A stretch of DNA of 64,000 nucleotides from NCBI GenBank assembly GCA_024742285.1, contig JANSYR010000003.1:310001-374000 (forward strand). The letters are read 5' to 3'. The translations under genes were made by a program, and so were the position numbers. Below are positions 8,701 through 17,710 of this stretch, piece after piece. Source of the DNA: a bacterium. GTDB taxonomy: Bacteria; Myxococcota_A; UBA9160; UBA4427. Positions within the stretch are counted from its first letter, which is position 1; every line of letters starts with the position of its first letter. Under the pieces are notes generated by a model. The model did no database searches. It was not told the DNA's origin and was given only the letters and a program-made list of their open reading frames with translations.

Positions 8701-10428
8701 ATGCGTCATCTGATCCCGATCGTTCCCATGCTCGTGCACATCCTGCTTCCGGTGGCGGTGCGCGCGGAAATTCCCGAACCCGTTCCCCACGTGCACCCCG
8801 AGTTCGCCGCGTACTCCGACGCGAACGACGATGCCCGACTCGTGAAGGTGAGCGAGCACGTCTACGCGGCCGTCGGCTACGACATCGGGAACATCGGATA
8901 CGTCGTGACCGAGGAGGGGGTGCTCGTCTTCGACACCGGCGGCGAGGTCCCCCGCGCGCAGCGCGCCCTCGCGGCGCTTCGGGAAGTGACCGACGCGCCG
9001 ATCGTCGGCGTGGTGTACTCCCACGGCCACGGCGACCATACGGGCGGGATCGACGCGTTCGTTCCGCCCGACCAGCGCGGCGACGTTCCGATCTACGCGG
9101 GCAGGAATTTCGAGCGCTACCTCCGGGAGAGCGCCGTTCCGCGGGGTCTCATGCGGGCCTACTACCAGATGGGCTACCTGCTTCCCAAAGACGAGACCGG
9201 AAGCGTCGGCTCGGGGATCGGTCCCGCCGTCGGATCGGGCGGTGCGACCTATCAGCGGCCGACGGTCGTCGTCGAGGACACGCTCGACCTCGAGATCGGG
9301 GGCGTTCGCATCCACCTCTTCTGGGGAAACACCGACCTCGACGACGGTCTCTCGATGTGGCTCCCCGAAGAGAAGGTGATGTTCGTGGGGGATGCCGCCT
9401 ACCCGATGCTTCCCGCGATCGCGACGCCACGTTTCGAGTTCGGCCGCCAGTCGTGGGAGGCGCTCGAGACCCTCGATCGATACCGGACCTTTCCGATCGA
9501 GCACCTCGTTCCCGGCCATCTGCGGGTGATCTCGGGGCGCGAGGAGGTCGCCCGATTCCTCACGAATTTCCGCGACCTCGTCCAGTACATGCAGGACCAG
9601 GCGATTCGAGCGGTCAATCGACGGCTCGACCACGCGGAGGCCGCCACCGAGATGGAAGCGAATCTTCCGCCCCACCTCGCCGACGATCCGAATCTGGCCG
9701 AGCGCTATCACGAGTTCGACTGGATCGCCAAGCAGATGTACACGAAGGCCGGCGGCTGGTGGAATGGGGACGTCGTCGACCTGATCGCGATCCCGCCGAA
9801 GGCCCGCGCGGAGCGGACCCTCGAGCTGATCGGCAGCCGGCGCAAGGTGCGTCGCGCCGCGGAGAAGGCCTTCGAACGCGGTGAACGCGGATGGGCGGCC
9901 GAGCTCGTCCGGATGCTGGTCGTGACGGATCCAGGAGACGCGAAGGCGAAGGAGATGCTTGCCCGGATCCTCCGTACGGTCGCCTACGACGCGAACACGT
10001 CGAATCTCCGTCACTACCTGCTGACGGAGGCGCTCGTCATGGAGGGCAAGGCGGATCTCGAGTCCCTCCCGATCGACGTCGCGAATCCGCACTTCCTCGC
10101 GGCGAATCCCGACTCGGTGATGTTTCGCGCGATGGGGACGAAGCTCGACCCGGTGTCCAGTGCCGAAGTCGAGCTCGTCGGTGGATTCACGATTCGCGAT
10201 ACGGCGGAGGAGCACACCCTGATCATCCGCCGGGGCGTGATCGAATGGCGCGCGGGGCGCCCCGAGAATGCAGACGTTCGCGTCGCCTTCGATCGGCGGA
10301 CCTGGCTCCTGATCGCCGGAGGGCACCTGCGCTTTCTCGACGCACAGGCCAAAGGTCTGCTCGAAGCGAGCCCCGGCCGGGAGGCGCTCGCGGCATTCGT
10401 TCGACACTTCGACGGAGAGGGTCGGTAG
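8701..10428 (+). CDS. Alkylsulfatase-type metallo-beta-lactamase hydrolase
   Basis: Type III alkylsulfatases hydrolyse primary alkyl sulfates such as dodecyl sulfate in the periplasm with a binuclear zinc site. The metal motif is H108-G-H-G-D-H113. Further ligands are likely in FWGNTDLDDG, FVGDAAYP and HLVPGHL. The middle part contains MYTKAGGWWNGDVVDL, which resembles the alkylsulfatase dimerisation domain. The last ~120 residues resemble the SCP2-like substrate-binding domain. ATG at 8701 is chosen because GAGGAGG precedes it and it opens a signal peptide ending AVRA. A start at 8674 would add nine residues. At 575 residues it is shorter than SdsA1-type enzymes (about 650), so the substrate is uncertain. 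The next gene begins 62 bases later. Confidence 0.85.
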   Translation: MRHLIPIVPMLVHILLPVAVRAEIPEPVPHVHPEFAAYSDANDDARLVKVSEHVYAAVGYDIGNIGYVVTEEGVLVFDTGGEVPRAQRALAALREVTDAPIVGVVYSHGHGDHTGGIDAFVPPDQRGDVPIYAGRNFERYLRESAVPRGLMRAYYQMGYLLPKDETGSVGSGIGPAVGSGGATYQRPTVVVEDTLDLEIGGVRIHLFWGNTDLDDGLSMWLPEEKVMFVGDAAYPMLPAIATPRFEFGRQSWEALETLDRYRTFPIEHLVPGHLRVISGREEVARFLTNFRDLVQYMQDQAIRAVNRRLDHAEAATEMEANLPPHLADDPNLAERYHEFDWIAKQMYTKAGGWWNGDVVDLIAIPPKARAERTLELIGSRRKVRRAAEKAFERGERGWAAELVRMLVVTDPGDAKAKEMLARILRTVAYDANTSNLRHYLLTEALVMEGKADLESLPIDVANPHFLAANPDSVMFRAMGTKLDPVSSAEVELVGGFTIRDTAEEHTLIIRRGVIEWRAGRPENADVRVAFDRRTWLLIAGGHLRFLDAQAKGLLEASPGREALAAFVRHFDGEGR

Positions 10429-10490
10429 GTGAAGGGGACGCACACGGACTCGGGACTCGCCACGCGCCTTCCTCGTCTCCCGAGCACTCG

Positions 10491-12056
10491 ATGACGGCGC
10501 GTGTCGACCTCCTCGCCGACGAATCGGCGATTCGCGACACGCTCGCGCGCTACTGGCGCGGGATCGACCGGCGGGACGTGGCACTCGTCGCGAGCGCCTA
10601 TCACCCGGATGCCCAGGACGATCACGGCTATTTCGAGGGGTCGGTCGAAGGGTTCCTCGAGTCCCTCGAGCCTTCGGTCTGGCGCTTCTTCGAGAAGACC
10701 TTTCATTTCAGCGGTCAGATCGCGGTCGACTTCGATCCCTCGTGTCCCGACCGTGCGGTCGCCGAGTCCTACGCCGAAGCGCATCACCTTCGCCGGGGGG
10801 AAGACGGGGCGCTCCACGACCTCGTGTACGGACTTCGGTACGTGGACGCGTTCGAGCGCCGCGACGAAGAGTGGCGGATCGCTCGGCGCGTCTGCGCCTG
10901 GGATTGGGCGCGCACCGACCCTTGCGGCGCGATTCCCCTCCCGGACACCTACGCTCGCGGTCGGAACTCGCGAGCGGATCCCGTCTTCGGCCAGCCGCAG
11001 AGGACCGGAGCTCCCGAATCCCTCGACACGCTCGCGATCAAGCGGGCCTGCTCGGACACCCTCGCGCGCTACGCGCGCGGGGTCGATCGCTGCGACGTGG
11101 AACTCGTCGCCAGTGCGTACCATCCGGATGCCTACGACGACCACGGCGGCTACCAGGGGGATGCGGCCGGCTTCGTCGCCTGGGTGAAGCCGACGGTCAT
11201 GGACGCGTTCACCTGCACGATGCACAAGCTCGGCAACCAGCTGATCGTGGTCGAGGAGGGGCGCGCCTGGGCGGAGACCTACGCGATCGCGCACCACGTC
11301 CAGGGAGACAGCGACCTGCCGACGGACATGATCATGGGTGTCCGGTACCTGGACACCCTCGAGGATCGCGGCGATGGGTGGAAGATCGCGGATCGCAGGA
11401 TGACCTTCGAATGGGAGCGATCCGTCGAGATCGGCTCCCAGACGGAGTACGAAGGCTTTGCGCGCGGTCGGAGGGACGGCAGCGACCCCGCGCTCGCGCC
11501 CCGTACGACGGTCGCCGTGCCGGTCGGGAGCTCCGAGATGGCGGAGCATGCGGAGATCCAGGCGGCGCTCTTCCGCTATTGCCGGGGCGTCGATCGCCGG
11601 GATCCCGACCTGATCCGCAGCACCTATCACGCGGACGCCTTCGACGACCACGGCGTGTACAAGGGAGATCTCGAGGGCTTCCTCGAGTTCGTCGAACGGG
11701 AGGTCTGGGCGAGGTTCCGGACGACGATGCACAAGCTCGGACAGGCGCTGATCGAGATCGACGGCGACGTGGCCTCCGCGGAGACCTACGCGGTCTGCCA
11801 CCACGTGATCGCCGAGAACGGCCGGGACGTCGCCGACAGCGTGATGGGGATTCGATACCTCGATCGCTTCGAGCGGCGCGCGGGCTGCTGGCGGATCGCT
11901 CGGCGCGAGCTGCGCTGGGAGTGGATCCGGCTGGACGCGCTCGTCCCCCTCGATGCCGACTGGACGCTGGGACGGGCCGATGCGCACGATCCGGTCTGCC
12001 TGGCGGTTTCGGGAGAAGGCCCCGGGTCAGCGGCCGGCGAGTCGGGTCTCGGGTAG
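10491..12056 (+). CDS. Triple SnoaL/LinA-like (NTF2 fold) domain protein
   Basis: The 521-residue protein is three tandem copies of a SnoaL_4-like domain, at about 1-165, 175-340 and 350-505. Each has the same signature: an Arg-Gly-(Ile/Val)-Asp-Arg stretch, then YHxDAxDDHG, then a His 46 residues after the Asp, then a closing basic/Trp strand. In domain 1 the pair is Asp26 and His72. LinA, a dehydrochlorinase of this fold, uses Asp25 and His73. All three domains keep the pair, so all may be active on dehydratase- or dehydrochlorinase-type chemistry. The substrate is unknown. Single-domain relatives are usual. The ATG at 10491 lacks a clear ribosome site. It may be cotranscribed with the upstream alkylsulfatase-like gene and the downstream luciferase-like oxidoreductase. 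Confidence 0.8.
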   Translation: MTARVDLLADESAIRDTLARYWRGIDRRDVALVASAYHPDAQDDHGYFEGSVEGFLESLEPSVWRFFEKTFHFSGQIAVDFDPSCPDRAVAESYAEAHHLRRGEDGALHDLVYGLRYVDAFERRDEEWRIARRVCAWDWARTDPCGAIPLPDTYARGRNSRADPVFGQPQRTGAPESLDTLAIKRACSDTLARYARGVDRCDVELVASAYHPDAYDDHGGYQGDAAGFVAWVKPTVMDAFTCTMHKLGNQLIVVEEGRAWAETYAIAHHVQGDSDLPTDMIMGVRYLDTLEDRGDGWKIADRRMTFEWERSVEIGSQTEYEGFARGRRDGSDPALAPRTTVAVPVGSSEMAEHAEIQAALFRYCRGVDRRDPDLIRSTYHADAFDDHGVYKGDLEGFLEFVEREVWARFRTTMHKLGQALIEIDGDVASAETYAVCHHVIAENGRDVADSVMGIRYLDRFERRAGCWRIARRELRWEWIRLDALVPLDADWTLGRADAHDPVCLAVSGEGPGSAAGESGLG

Positions 12057-12126
12057 AGTCGGCTCGCCCCGCGCAGCAGGGACGAACCCGCGCCTCGGCT
12101 GCGGCGCCATCCGAGAGAGAAGAACC

Positions 12127-13041
12127 TTGAGCACCCCCTCCCTTCCGCTTCCCGCCCTGGCCCTCGCGGCCGTGCCCGGCCGTCGCCAGAAGACCCTCGA
12201 CCTCGCCAAGGAGATCGAGCGCCGTGGCTATGCCGGGATCTACTGCGCGAGCTTCGGGGATGGCGTCGGGCTGTCGCATTCCCTGGCCCACGTGACGGAA
12301 CGGATTCCGTTCGGCACGTCGATCGCGAACATCTACACGCGCCACGTGAGAGATTATGCGCAGACGATCTCGATGATCCACGAGCTGTCCGGCGGGCGCT
12401 TCCGATTCGGGATCGGCGTGAGTCACGATGCGATGAACGGGCGCCTCGGGATCAAGGGAGGCAAGCCCCTCGGCGACATCCGGGAGTTCGTCTCGGGTCT
12501 GCACGGCGCGAAGCGGGTGGGCGACCTCCCGCCGATCGTGATCGCAGGGCTGCGCACGAAGATGGTGTCGCTCTCCGCGGAGATCGCAGACGGCGTCGTG
12601 TACGCGAACGTCTCCCGGCGACATACGCCGAAGTCGCTCTCGGTGATCCCCGAGGCGCGGCGCTCGAGCGACGACTTCTTCGTCGGAAACATGATCCCGA
12701 CCTGCGTCTCGGACGATCTCGAGGCCGCCGCGGCGATCAACCGTCGCACCCTGATCATGTACGTGAACTACCCGAACTACCGGAACTACTGGAAGGAGGC
12801 GGGCTACGTCGAGGAGATGGAGGCGATCGAAGCCGCCATCGAAGCGGGGGAGCAGGACCGGCTGACCTCGCTCATGACCGACGAATGGCTCTCCGACTGC
12901 ACCCTCTACGGACCCGCGAGCCGGGTTCTCGAGGGGCTCGAAGCGTGGTACGCAGCCGGCCTGAAGACACCGGTGCTCGTGCCATCGTCGGCGAGCGGTG
13001 GCCAGTTCGAGGCCTTCGAAGAGGTCTTCTCGCTGTTCTGA
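12127..13041 (+). CDS. Luciferase-like flavin/F420-dependent oxidoreductase
   Basis: This is a TIM-barrel luciferase-like (LLM class) oxidoreductase that would use FMN or coenzyme F420. The 304-residue product has the expected features: GYAGIYCASFGDG near the N terminus, RIPFGTSIANIYTRH, the GGRFRFGIGVSH substrate/cofactor strand, PPIVIAGLRTKMVSLSAEIADGV, and a C-terminal helix closing on a variable tail. The family does not reveal the substrate. TTG at 12127 is preferred because AGAGAGAAG lies just before it. An upstream extension would overlap the preceding SnoaL-like gene by about 100 bases. It converges on the methyltransferase gene across a 31-base gap. Confidence 0.85.
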   Translation: MSTPSLPLPALALAAVPGRRQKTLDLAKEIERRGYAGIYCASFGDGVGLSHSLAHVTERIPFGTSIANIYTRHVRDYAQTISMIHELSGGRFRFGIGVSHDAMNGRLGIKGGKPLGDIREFVSGLHGAKRVGDLPPIVIAGLRTKMVSLSAEIADGVVYANVSRRHTPKSLSVIPEARRSSDDFFVGNMIPTCVSDDLEAAAAINRRTLIMYVNYPNYRNYWKEAGYVEEMEAIEAAIEAGEQDRLTSLMTDEWLSDCTLYGPASRVLEGLEAWYAAGLKTPVLVPSSASGGQFEAFEEVFSLF

Positions 13042-13072
13042 TCCGCCGGCTGCGGGCGCTCGCCGGGTGGGC

Positions 13073-13951
13073 TCAGGCTGCCTCGAGGGTGACCAGTCGC
13101 GACGGGACGCCGGCGTGCATGCCGTCGGTCCGGTCGGCGTAGTAGCGGGCGTTCAGGTCCGCCTCGGTCGCGTGTTCGACGAGCCGGAAGCCGCGCTCGG
13201 CGACGAGTTCCTCGAAGCGCTCGGGCAGCCAGCTGCTGACCCAGGGCTCGCCACCTTCCTCGGTGGTCATCCCGATCCGGCCGAGATAGTCCGCCTGCTC
13301 GGGGGTGAGCGGGACCTTGCCCTGGTAGTTCAGGCAGAGGCGGCTTCCCGGCGCCATCAGCGTCCGGACGTCCGCGAGGGTGGCTTCGGTCGCCTCGACG
13401 GAAACGTAGGGGATCGTGTTCATCCACGACCAGACGGACGGGCGTAAGGAATCGAAGCCTGCCGCGGGGAGCGCCTCGGAGACCTTCGTCGATTCGAAGT
13501 CGATCGGGACGAACGTGGGGACCTGGGCGGGCGTCTTCCCGGCGGCCTCGATTCGGCGCCGCTTGAGGGCCTGCACGTCCGGGAAGTCGACCTCGAAGAC
13601 GCGGACGCGGTCCGCCAGGTCGTCGCGACGAAGCGCGAACGTGTCGAACCCCGCCCCCAGGATCACGTACTGGTCGACCCCCGCTTCGACGCATCGCTCG
13701 ACCTCGTCCTCCGCATAGCGAAGCGAGCCGATCCCGACGGCCAGGATCAGCCGGAAGTCGATGCCCGAGCCGGCGAGGACCTTCGCGTCGTTCTCCGGGT
13801 CCTGGGCGACCCCCCGCGACGCTTCGCCGAGGAGCTCGAGGGCCCAGGTGTCCCGCAAAACCGGGTCTTCCGCGTGGAGCGTGTGGCTCGCGCGCCCGAG
13901 GACCGCGCCCTCCGCCGTGCCGAGACTCTCTCCATCTCCCGTCTTGGCCAT
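13073..13951 (-). CDS. Class I SAM-dependent methyltransferase (TIGR00027/leucine carboxyl methyltransferase-like)
   Basis: The 292-residue protein matches the family of SAM methyltransferases annotated as TIGR00027, abundant in mycobacteria and soil deltaproteobacteria. The SAM-binding motif is VDQYVILGAGFDTFALR, followed by the acidic strand VFEVDFPDVQALKRRR. Other family hallmarks are FVPIDFES and WSWMNTIPYVS, where related proteins have a WExxxxYL element. The methyl acceptor is not known for most members. It shares a strand with the DUF1214 gene, which lies upstream and ends 12 bases before this start, so the two are probably one transcript. Confidence 0.85.
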   Translation of the reverse strand: MAKTGDGESLGTAEGAVLGRASHTLHAEDPVLRDTWALELLGEASRGVAQDPENDAKVLAGSGIDFRLILAVGIGSLRYAEDEVERCVEAGVDQYVILGAGFDTFALRRDDLADRVRVFEVDFPDVQALKRRRIEAAGKTPAQVPTFVPIDFESTKVSEALPAAGFDSLRPSVWSWMNTIPYVSVEATEATLADVRTLMAPGSRLCLNYQGKVPLTPEQADYLGRIGMTTEEGGEPWVSSWLPERFEELVAERGFRLVEHATEADLNARYYADRTDGMHAGVPSRLVTLEAA

Positions 13952-13963
13952 GCTCTCCTCCTT

Positions 13964-15157
13964 CTAGCGTCGATAGCGCGTCACGACGGCGCGGTAGCGC
14001 CGACGCAGCGCTTCCGCGCGCGCCTCGGGCGTGACCCGGGGCGTCGACGCCGGCAAGTGTTCGCGGAGGCCTGCGAACGGCACGCGTTCGAAGGCCGGCG
14101 TCGGCGCCTCGTCCGCCCCGAGGAAGCGCATCGCGACCGTACCTCGGGTGTCGCTGGCCGGGTCGAGCCAGTTCGGGACGCCGGGATCCGAGTGCGCGAT
14201 CACGGCACGAAAGACGCCGTCGTCGTCGACCTGTGCCTGGGCGTGGTTGAGCGAGCTCTGACGGGACGCGAACTCGATCTGCTCCCAATAGCGATTGCCC
14301 ATCGCGAAGACCCAATGATGGGAGGCCGGGGGCACGAACGAGACGATCACGGCCTCGTCGGCCCCGCAGGCGAAGTTGCCCATGCAGTACGACTGGTCGG
14401 CCGCGCCCGCGTTCTTCGCCGCGCGGTCCGCGGCGTGGGTGATCACCGAGTTCTCCGGGAGCGAGAGGAAGCCGGCGCTCATCTGCGCCCACTGTTCCGC
14501 CCCCTTCACGAGCCAGGTCTCGAGGAGCGCGAGCTGGGCGCGGACACGCTCCGGCGTGGGTGGCGGGATCGGCCAGGTCGCGTCCTCGCGTTCGATGAAG
14601 AGATCGGCGGGTCGCTCGTGCTCCCAGTCCCCGAAGTACTGACGGACGAGCAGGAAGCCCGCGTCCTCCCGCGAAGGCAGCCAGTGCGCCGCTCCGGTTT
14701 CGCCCGCGCGCCCTCCGATCTGGAGGTCGAGCACGTCCCCGTCGCCGAGTTCGAGCGCGCGGGCGTCTGCGGACGCGACCGTCTCCGTCGCCGCGACGCT
14801 TCCGAGGGCGAAGTGGCCGGCGTTCACCTGGACGTCGAAATGGTTCGCGCTTCCGCGAGGGCCGCGCACGCGGTAGACGCCGTCACCGGCGAGCGGGGCG
14901 TAGAGGTAGAGACAATCGGGATGATCGAGGCCCCAGGGCATCGTGTAGTCCATCATCCGACCGAAGACGGGGTGCTCCGGATCGTTGTGGAGCACGCAGC
15001 TCACGAGCCCCGCCGCCAGGAAGCGCGCCACATAGCGTTCGGCTTCTGCCTCGAAGCGCGGGGTGTCCGGGGCGTCGATCTGCGCCACGATCTCCGCGGC
15101 GCGCTCGATCGCCCCGGCGATCTCGGGCCACGGTTTCGCGTCGATTGATCCGGCCAT
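13964..15157 (-). CDS. DUF1214 domain protein
   Basis: The C-terminal half carries the DUF1214 pattern. HHWVFAMGNRYWEQIEF is followed by a strand, then RQSSLNHAQAQVDDDGVFRAV, SDPGVPNWLDPASDTRGTVAMRFL and a final PTPAFERVPF. The N-terminal half is a beta-rich region rich in aromatic residues that is often seen with this domain. No signal peptide is present. Function is not established; such proteins occur beside lipid- and xenobiotic-handling genes in environmental bacteria. The start at 15157 (MAGSIDAKPWPE) gives 397 residues. The open frame continues upstream to 15433 but would run through the divergent sulfotransferase gene, so the shorter form is taken. Confidence 0.8.
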   Translation of the reverse strand: MAGSIDAKPWPEIAGAIERAAEIVAQIDAPDTPRFEAEAERYVARFLAAGLVSCVLHNDPEHPVFGRMMDYTMPWGLDHPDCLYLYAPLAGDGVYRVRGPRGSANHFDVQVNAGHFALGSVAATETVASADARALELGDGDVLDLQIGGRAGETGAAHWLPSREDAGFLLVRQYFGDWEHERPADLFIEREDATWPIPPPTPERVRAQLALLETWLVKGAEQWAQMSAGFLSLPENSVITHAADRAAKNAGAADQSYCMGNFACGADEAVIVSFVPPASHHWVFAMGNRYWEQIEFASRQSSLNHAQAQVDDDGVFRAVIAHSDPGVPNWLDPASDTRGTVAMRFLGADEAPTPAFERVPFAGLREHLPASTPRVTPEARAEALRRRYRAVVTRYRR

Positions 15158-15223
15158 CAGCGGATACGATAGATCGCTCGCGGCGGGTGCGCGTGAGCCC
15201 CGACCGTCGGAGGAGACCCACGC

Positions 15224-16258
15224 ATGGATCGATTCGTCGTGGGCTCCGGGCGATGTGGCTCGACGCTCCTGTCCCGGATGCTCGATCTGCACCCCGAGGT
15301 CACCTCGGTCTTCGAGTTCTTCAATGGTCTCGACGTGACCCGGCGCTTCGCGCCGACGCTCGAAGGCGCGGACCTCGCGACGCTCCTGGCCGCCGAGCAG
15401 ACCGTCGTCACGGCCGCCTTGCGACGGGGTCACACTGCGGAGGAGGTCGTCTATCCCTTCGGCGCGGCCGGGGCGCGCTACGGGCCCGAGGATGCGCTTC
15501 CGTGGCTCTGCGTGGCGATGGCGCCACGGCTGACGGACGAGCCCGACGCGCTCTTCGACGCGCTGATCGCCTGGGCGCGGTCACGCCCGAGGGCCTCCGC
15601 GGCCGATCACTACCGCGCGCTCTTCGTCTGGCTCTGTGAGCGCCAGGGCACTCGCGCCTGGATCGAGCGCTCGGGCTCTTCGGTCGACTACGCGGCGGCG
15701 CTGGCCGCGAGCTTTCCCTCGGCCCGCTTCCTCCACATCCACCGCGACGGCCCCGAGACCGCGCTCTCGATGCGGGAGCACGGGATCTACCGCTTGCCCG
15801 TCGCGATGCTCTACGACGTTCTCCTCCCGAGCGGGCGCCGTTTCTCGACGGAGGGCGGCGTCGACTTCGCCGCGCCGCCGGAACCCGGGGACTGGATCTC
15901 GGAGGCGCTCGCGACCCGGCTGCCGCCCGAAGTCTTCGGCCGCTACTGGAGCGATCAGGTCGAACGGGGGGCGCAGGCTGCGGCCGAGATCGGGCGGGAG
16001 CGTTTCGCCGAGATCTCCTTCGAGGCCCTCGTCGATCGACCCGCGGAGACGCTCGCATTCGTGGCCGCGTTCTTCGAGCTGCCCTCGGGCGATCGATGGA
16101 TCGACGCCGCGGCGGCCCTCGTTCGTGGCCGTCCGCCCGCGCGGCGTCCGGCGCTGGAGGCGGAAGGACGGCGCACGCTCGATGACGCATGTGCGCCCGG
16201 GCGCGAGGCGATCCGAACGGCCCGCGACAAGGGGCTCGTCCGGACGGCCGACGACTGA
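15224..16258 (+). CDS. PAPS-dependent sulfotransferase family protein
   Basis: The N-terminal P-loop-like motif GSGRCGSTLLSRMLDLHPE binds the 5'-phosphosulfate of PAPS in this family. The second conserved element, FLHIHRDGPETALSMREH, carries the 3'-phosphate-binding Arg and Ser. The 344-residue length is normal for the sulfotransferase_3 type (PF13469). There is no signal peptide or membrane segment, so it is cytosolic. The acceptor could be a lipid, a small molecule or a carbohydrate. GGAGGA precedes the start. It is divergent from the DUF1214 gene over 66 bases and convergent with the next gene. Confidence 0.82.
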   Translation: MDRFVVGSGRCGSTLLSRMLDLHPEVTSVFEFFNGLDVTRRFAPTLEGADLATLLAAEQTVVTAALRRGHTAEEVVYPFGAAGARYGPEDALPWLCVAMAPRLTDEPDALFDALIAWARSRPRASAADHYRALFVWLCERQGTRAWIERSGSSVDYAAALAASFPSARFLHIHRDGPETALSMREHGIYRLPVAMLYDVLLPSGRRFSTEGGVDFAAPPEPGDWISEALATRLPPEVFGRYWSDQVERGAQAAAEIGRERFAEISFEALVDRPAETLAFVAAFFELPSGDRWIDAAAALVRGRPPARRPALEAEGRRTLDDACAPGREAIRTARDKGLVRTADD

Positions 16259-16283
16259 CGCGTCCGCGTCGACGCGCCGGGAG

Positions 16284-17513
16284 TCAGCCTCGACGAGGTG
16301 CGCTTCCGGAACGACCTGCGGAACGGACCTTGGCCGCGAGCGCCGGGGGAAGGCCCGCTTCGGCGAGCCAGGCGGTCGCGGCCTGCGGGTCGACGGTCAT
16401 CCATCCCTGTCCCGCCGCCGCCCGCATCTCGTGGCGGAGCGCGGGGTCCTCGGCCCGATCGGCGAGAGCGAGGCTCGCTTCCGGGTCGGTCTTGCCGAGC
16501 TCGAGGATGAATCGGTGATACGTCCCCTTCATGAGGGGATGCGGCGGATGCTCCATGATCCACGCATAGGCGTCATCCTTGTGCTTGCGGGAGAAGCTGA
16601 TCCACGCGCGCTTCAGGATGGTCGCCTTCGCCGGCATGTCCGGCAGCGCGAGGGCCCATTCGAGGGCCGTCCGGCCTTCGGAGAGGGCCCAGTAGTAGGC
16701 GATGTGCTTGTGGATGGCGGGCCCCTCCGGCGTGTCCACGTTCTCGGCGGCCCAGGCTCTGGCCGCGGCCGTGTCGAACTCGAGCAGGGCGACGCCGGTG
16801 CGCGCGAAGAACTCCTTGCGGATGTCGCCCTGGAGGCCGCTCGACGCGTCGACGCTTCGTACGTACTCGAGGGCGGCCTCGACGCCGCGATCCTCGATCA
16901 GCGAGCGAGCGATGTGGAGCAGCGCGCCGCCTCGCACCATCGGCTCGAGGTCCTGGACGACGCCGAAGAGCGGACCGGGATCGGGCAGCTCGTCGAGCTC
17001 GAGCCAGGCGTCGACGACCGCTCGGGCCGCGGCGGTTCGTCCGTCGGCCTCGGCCGAGGACATGGCCTGGACGGCGTAGGCCGCCGCCTCGGGGTCCTTC
17101 GGGCCCCAGTGCTGGATCACGGTGCGAACCCAGGGGTGTCGGTCGCCCCACTGCGGATTGATCGGATGCGCGAAGGCGACGTCCGGGGCTGCCTCCGCCC
17201 ACCAGCTCGCGACGAGGATCTCGGCGATCTCGTCGACGGCGCCGGCCTTCCGCAGCTCGCGCATCTTCTCGTGCAGCGCGAGTGCGACGGCGGGGTCGGT
17301 CTCGTCGAGCAGCTCGAGCAGCGCACGCGTACGTTCGCGCGGCGCATCGATCTCGAGGATCTCTTCCAGGGCGAAGGGCGCCTCGTGGGACGCCGTCGTG
17401 CTCTTCGAAGCGGCGGCACCCTCGGTCGGTGCCTGGGCGCCGTGGGCGAACCATCCGAGCGCGAACGCAGCCAGCAGTCCGGTCGCGATTCCGGCGGTCG
17501 TTCTTGCGTTCAT
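16284..17513 (-). CDS. Exported helical-repeat protein of unknown function
   Basis: I do not recognise a named family. The 409-residue protein begins with an uncleaved or cleaved signal helix (TAGIATGLLAAFALGWFAHG). The rest is almost wholly alpha-helical with degenerate repeats of about 35-40 residues. Recurring forms are DPEAAAYAVQAM, DTAAARAWAAENVDTPEG, GRTALEWALALPDMP and DPQAATAWLAEAGLPP: an acidic turn, an Ala-rich helix with Trp, then a Pro-Glu/Asp turn. Proteins with this pattern occur in planctomycetes, verrucomicrobia and deltaproteobacteria and are thought to be alpha-solenoids. It ends against the sulfotransferase gene. Confidence 0.7.
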   Translation of the reverse strand: MNARTTAGIATGLLAAFALGWFAHGAQAPTEGAAASKSTTASHEAPFALEEILEIDAPRERTRALLELLDETDPAVALALHEKMRELRKAGAVDEIAEILVASWWAEAAPDVAFAHPINPQWGDRHPWVRTVIQHWGPKDPEAAAYAVQAMSSAEADGRTAAARAVVDAWLELDELPDPGPLFGVVQDLEPMVRGGALLHIARSLIEDRGVEAALEYVRSVDASSGLQGDIRKEFFARTGVALLEFDTAAARAWAAENVDTPEGPAIHKHIAYYWALSEGRTALEWALALPDMPAKATILKRAWISFSRKHKDDAYAWIMEHPPHPLMKGTYHRFILELGKTDPEASLALADRAEDPALRHEMRAAAGQGWMTVDPQAATAWLAEAGLPPALAAKVRSAGRSGSAPRRG

Positions 17514-17620
17514 GGTCCTGGCCTCCTGGAGGTCGATGGGCTGCGCCCGGTCGGCGTTCGCGCCTTCGAAGTGTGGCGAAATGCGGGCGTTCTGCCGAGC
17601 GGTTGCGACTTCGGAATCCG

Positions 17621-17659
17621 AAAAATGGGAAGGGCGGACGATCCTCGGATCGTCCGCCC
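17621..17659 (-). terminator. Rho-independent terminator after the PEP-CTERM gene
   Basis: GGGCGGACGATCC (17632-17644) pairs perfectly with GGATCGTCCGCCC (17647-17659), a 13-bp stem. Read on the minus strand it is followed by TTCCCATTTTT. It lies about 50 bases beyond the PEP-CTERM stop codon and separates that gene from the helical-repeat gene. Confidence 0.85.
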
Positions 17660-17710
17660 CTCCGCGAAGGAACTGCGGCGTCGGTCACCCGACGTCGCGA
17701 TGCGTGGCGC

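Noticed and set aside
9891-10490. A 200-codon upstream extension of the triple SnoaL protein
   Set aside because: It overlaps the alkylsulfatase-like gene in another frame, is Arg-rich and has no domain. The ATG at 10491 starts the first domain properly.
15158-15433. N-terminal extension of the DUF1214 protein
   Set aside because: It would run antisense through the start of the sulfotransferase gene and shows no similarity to the family.
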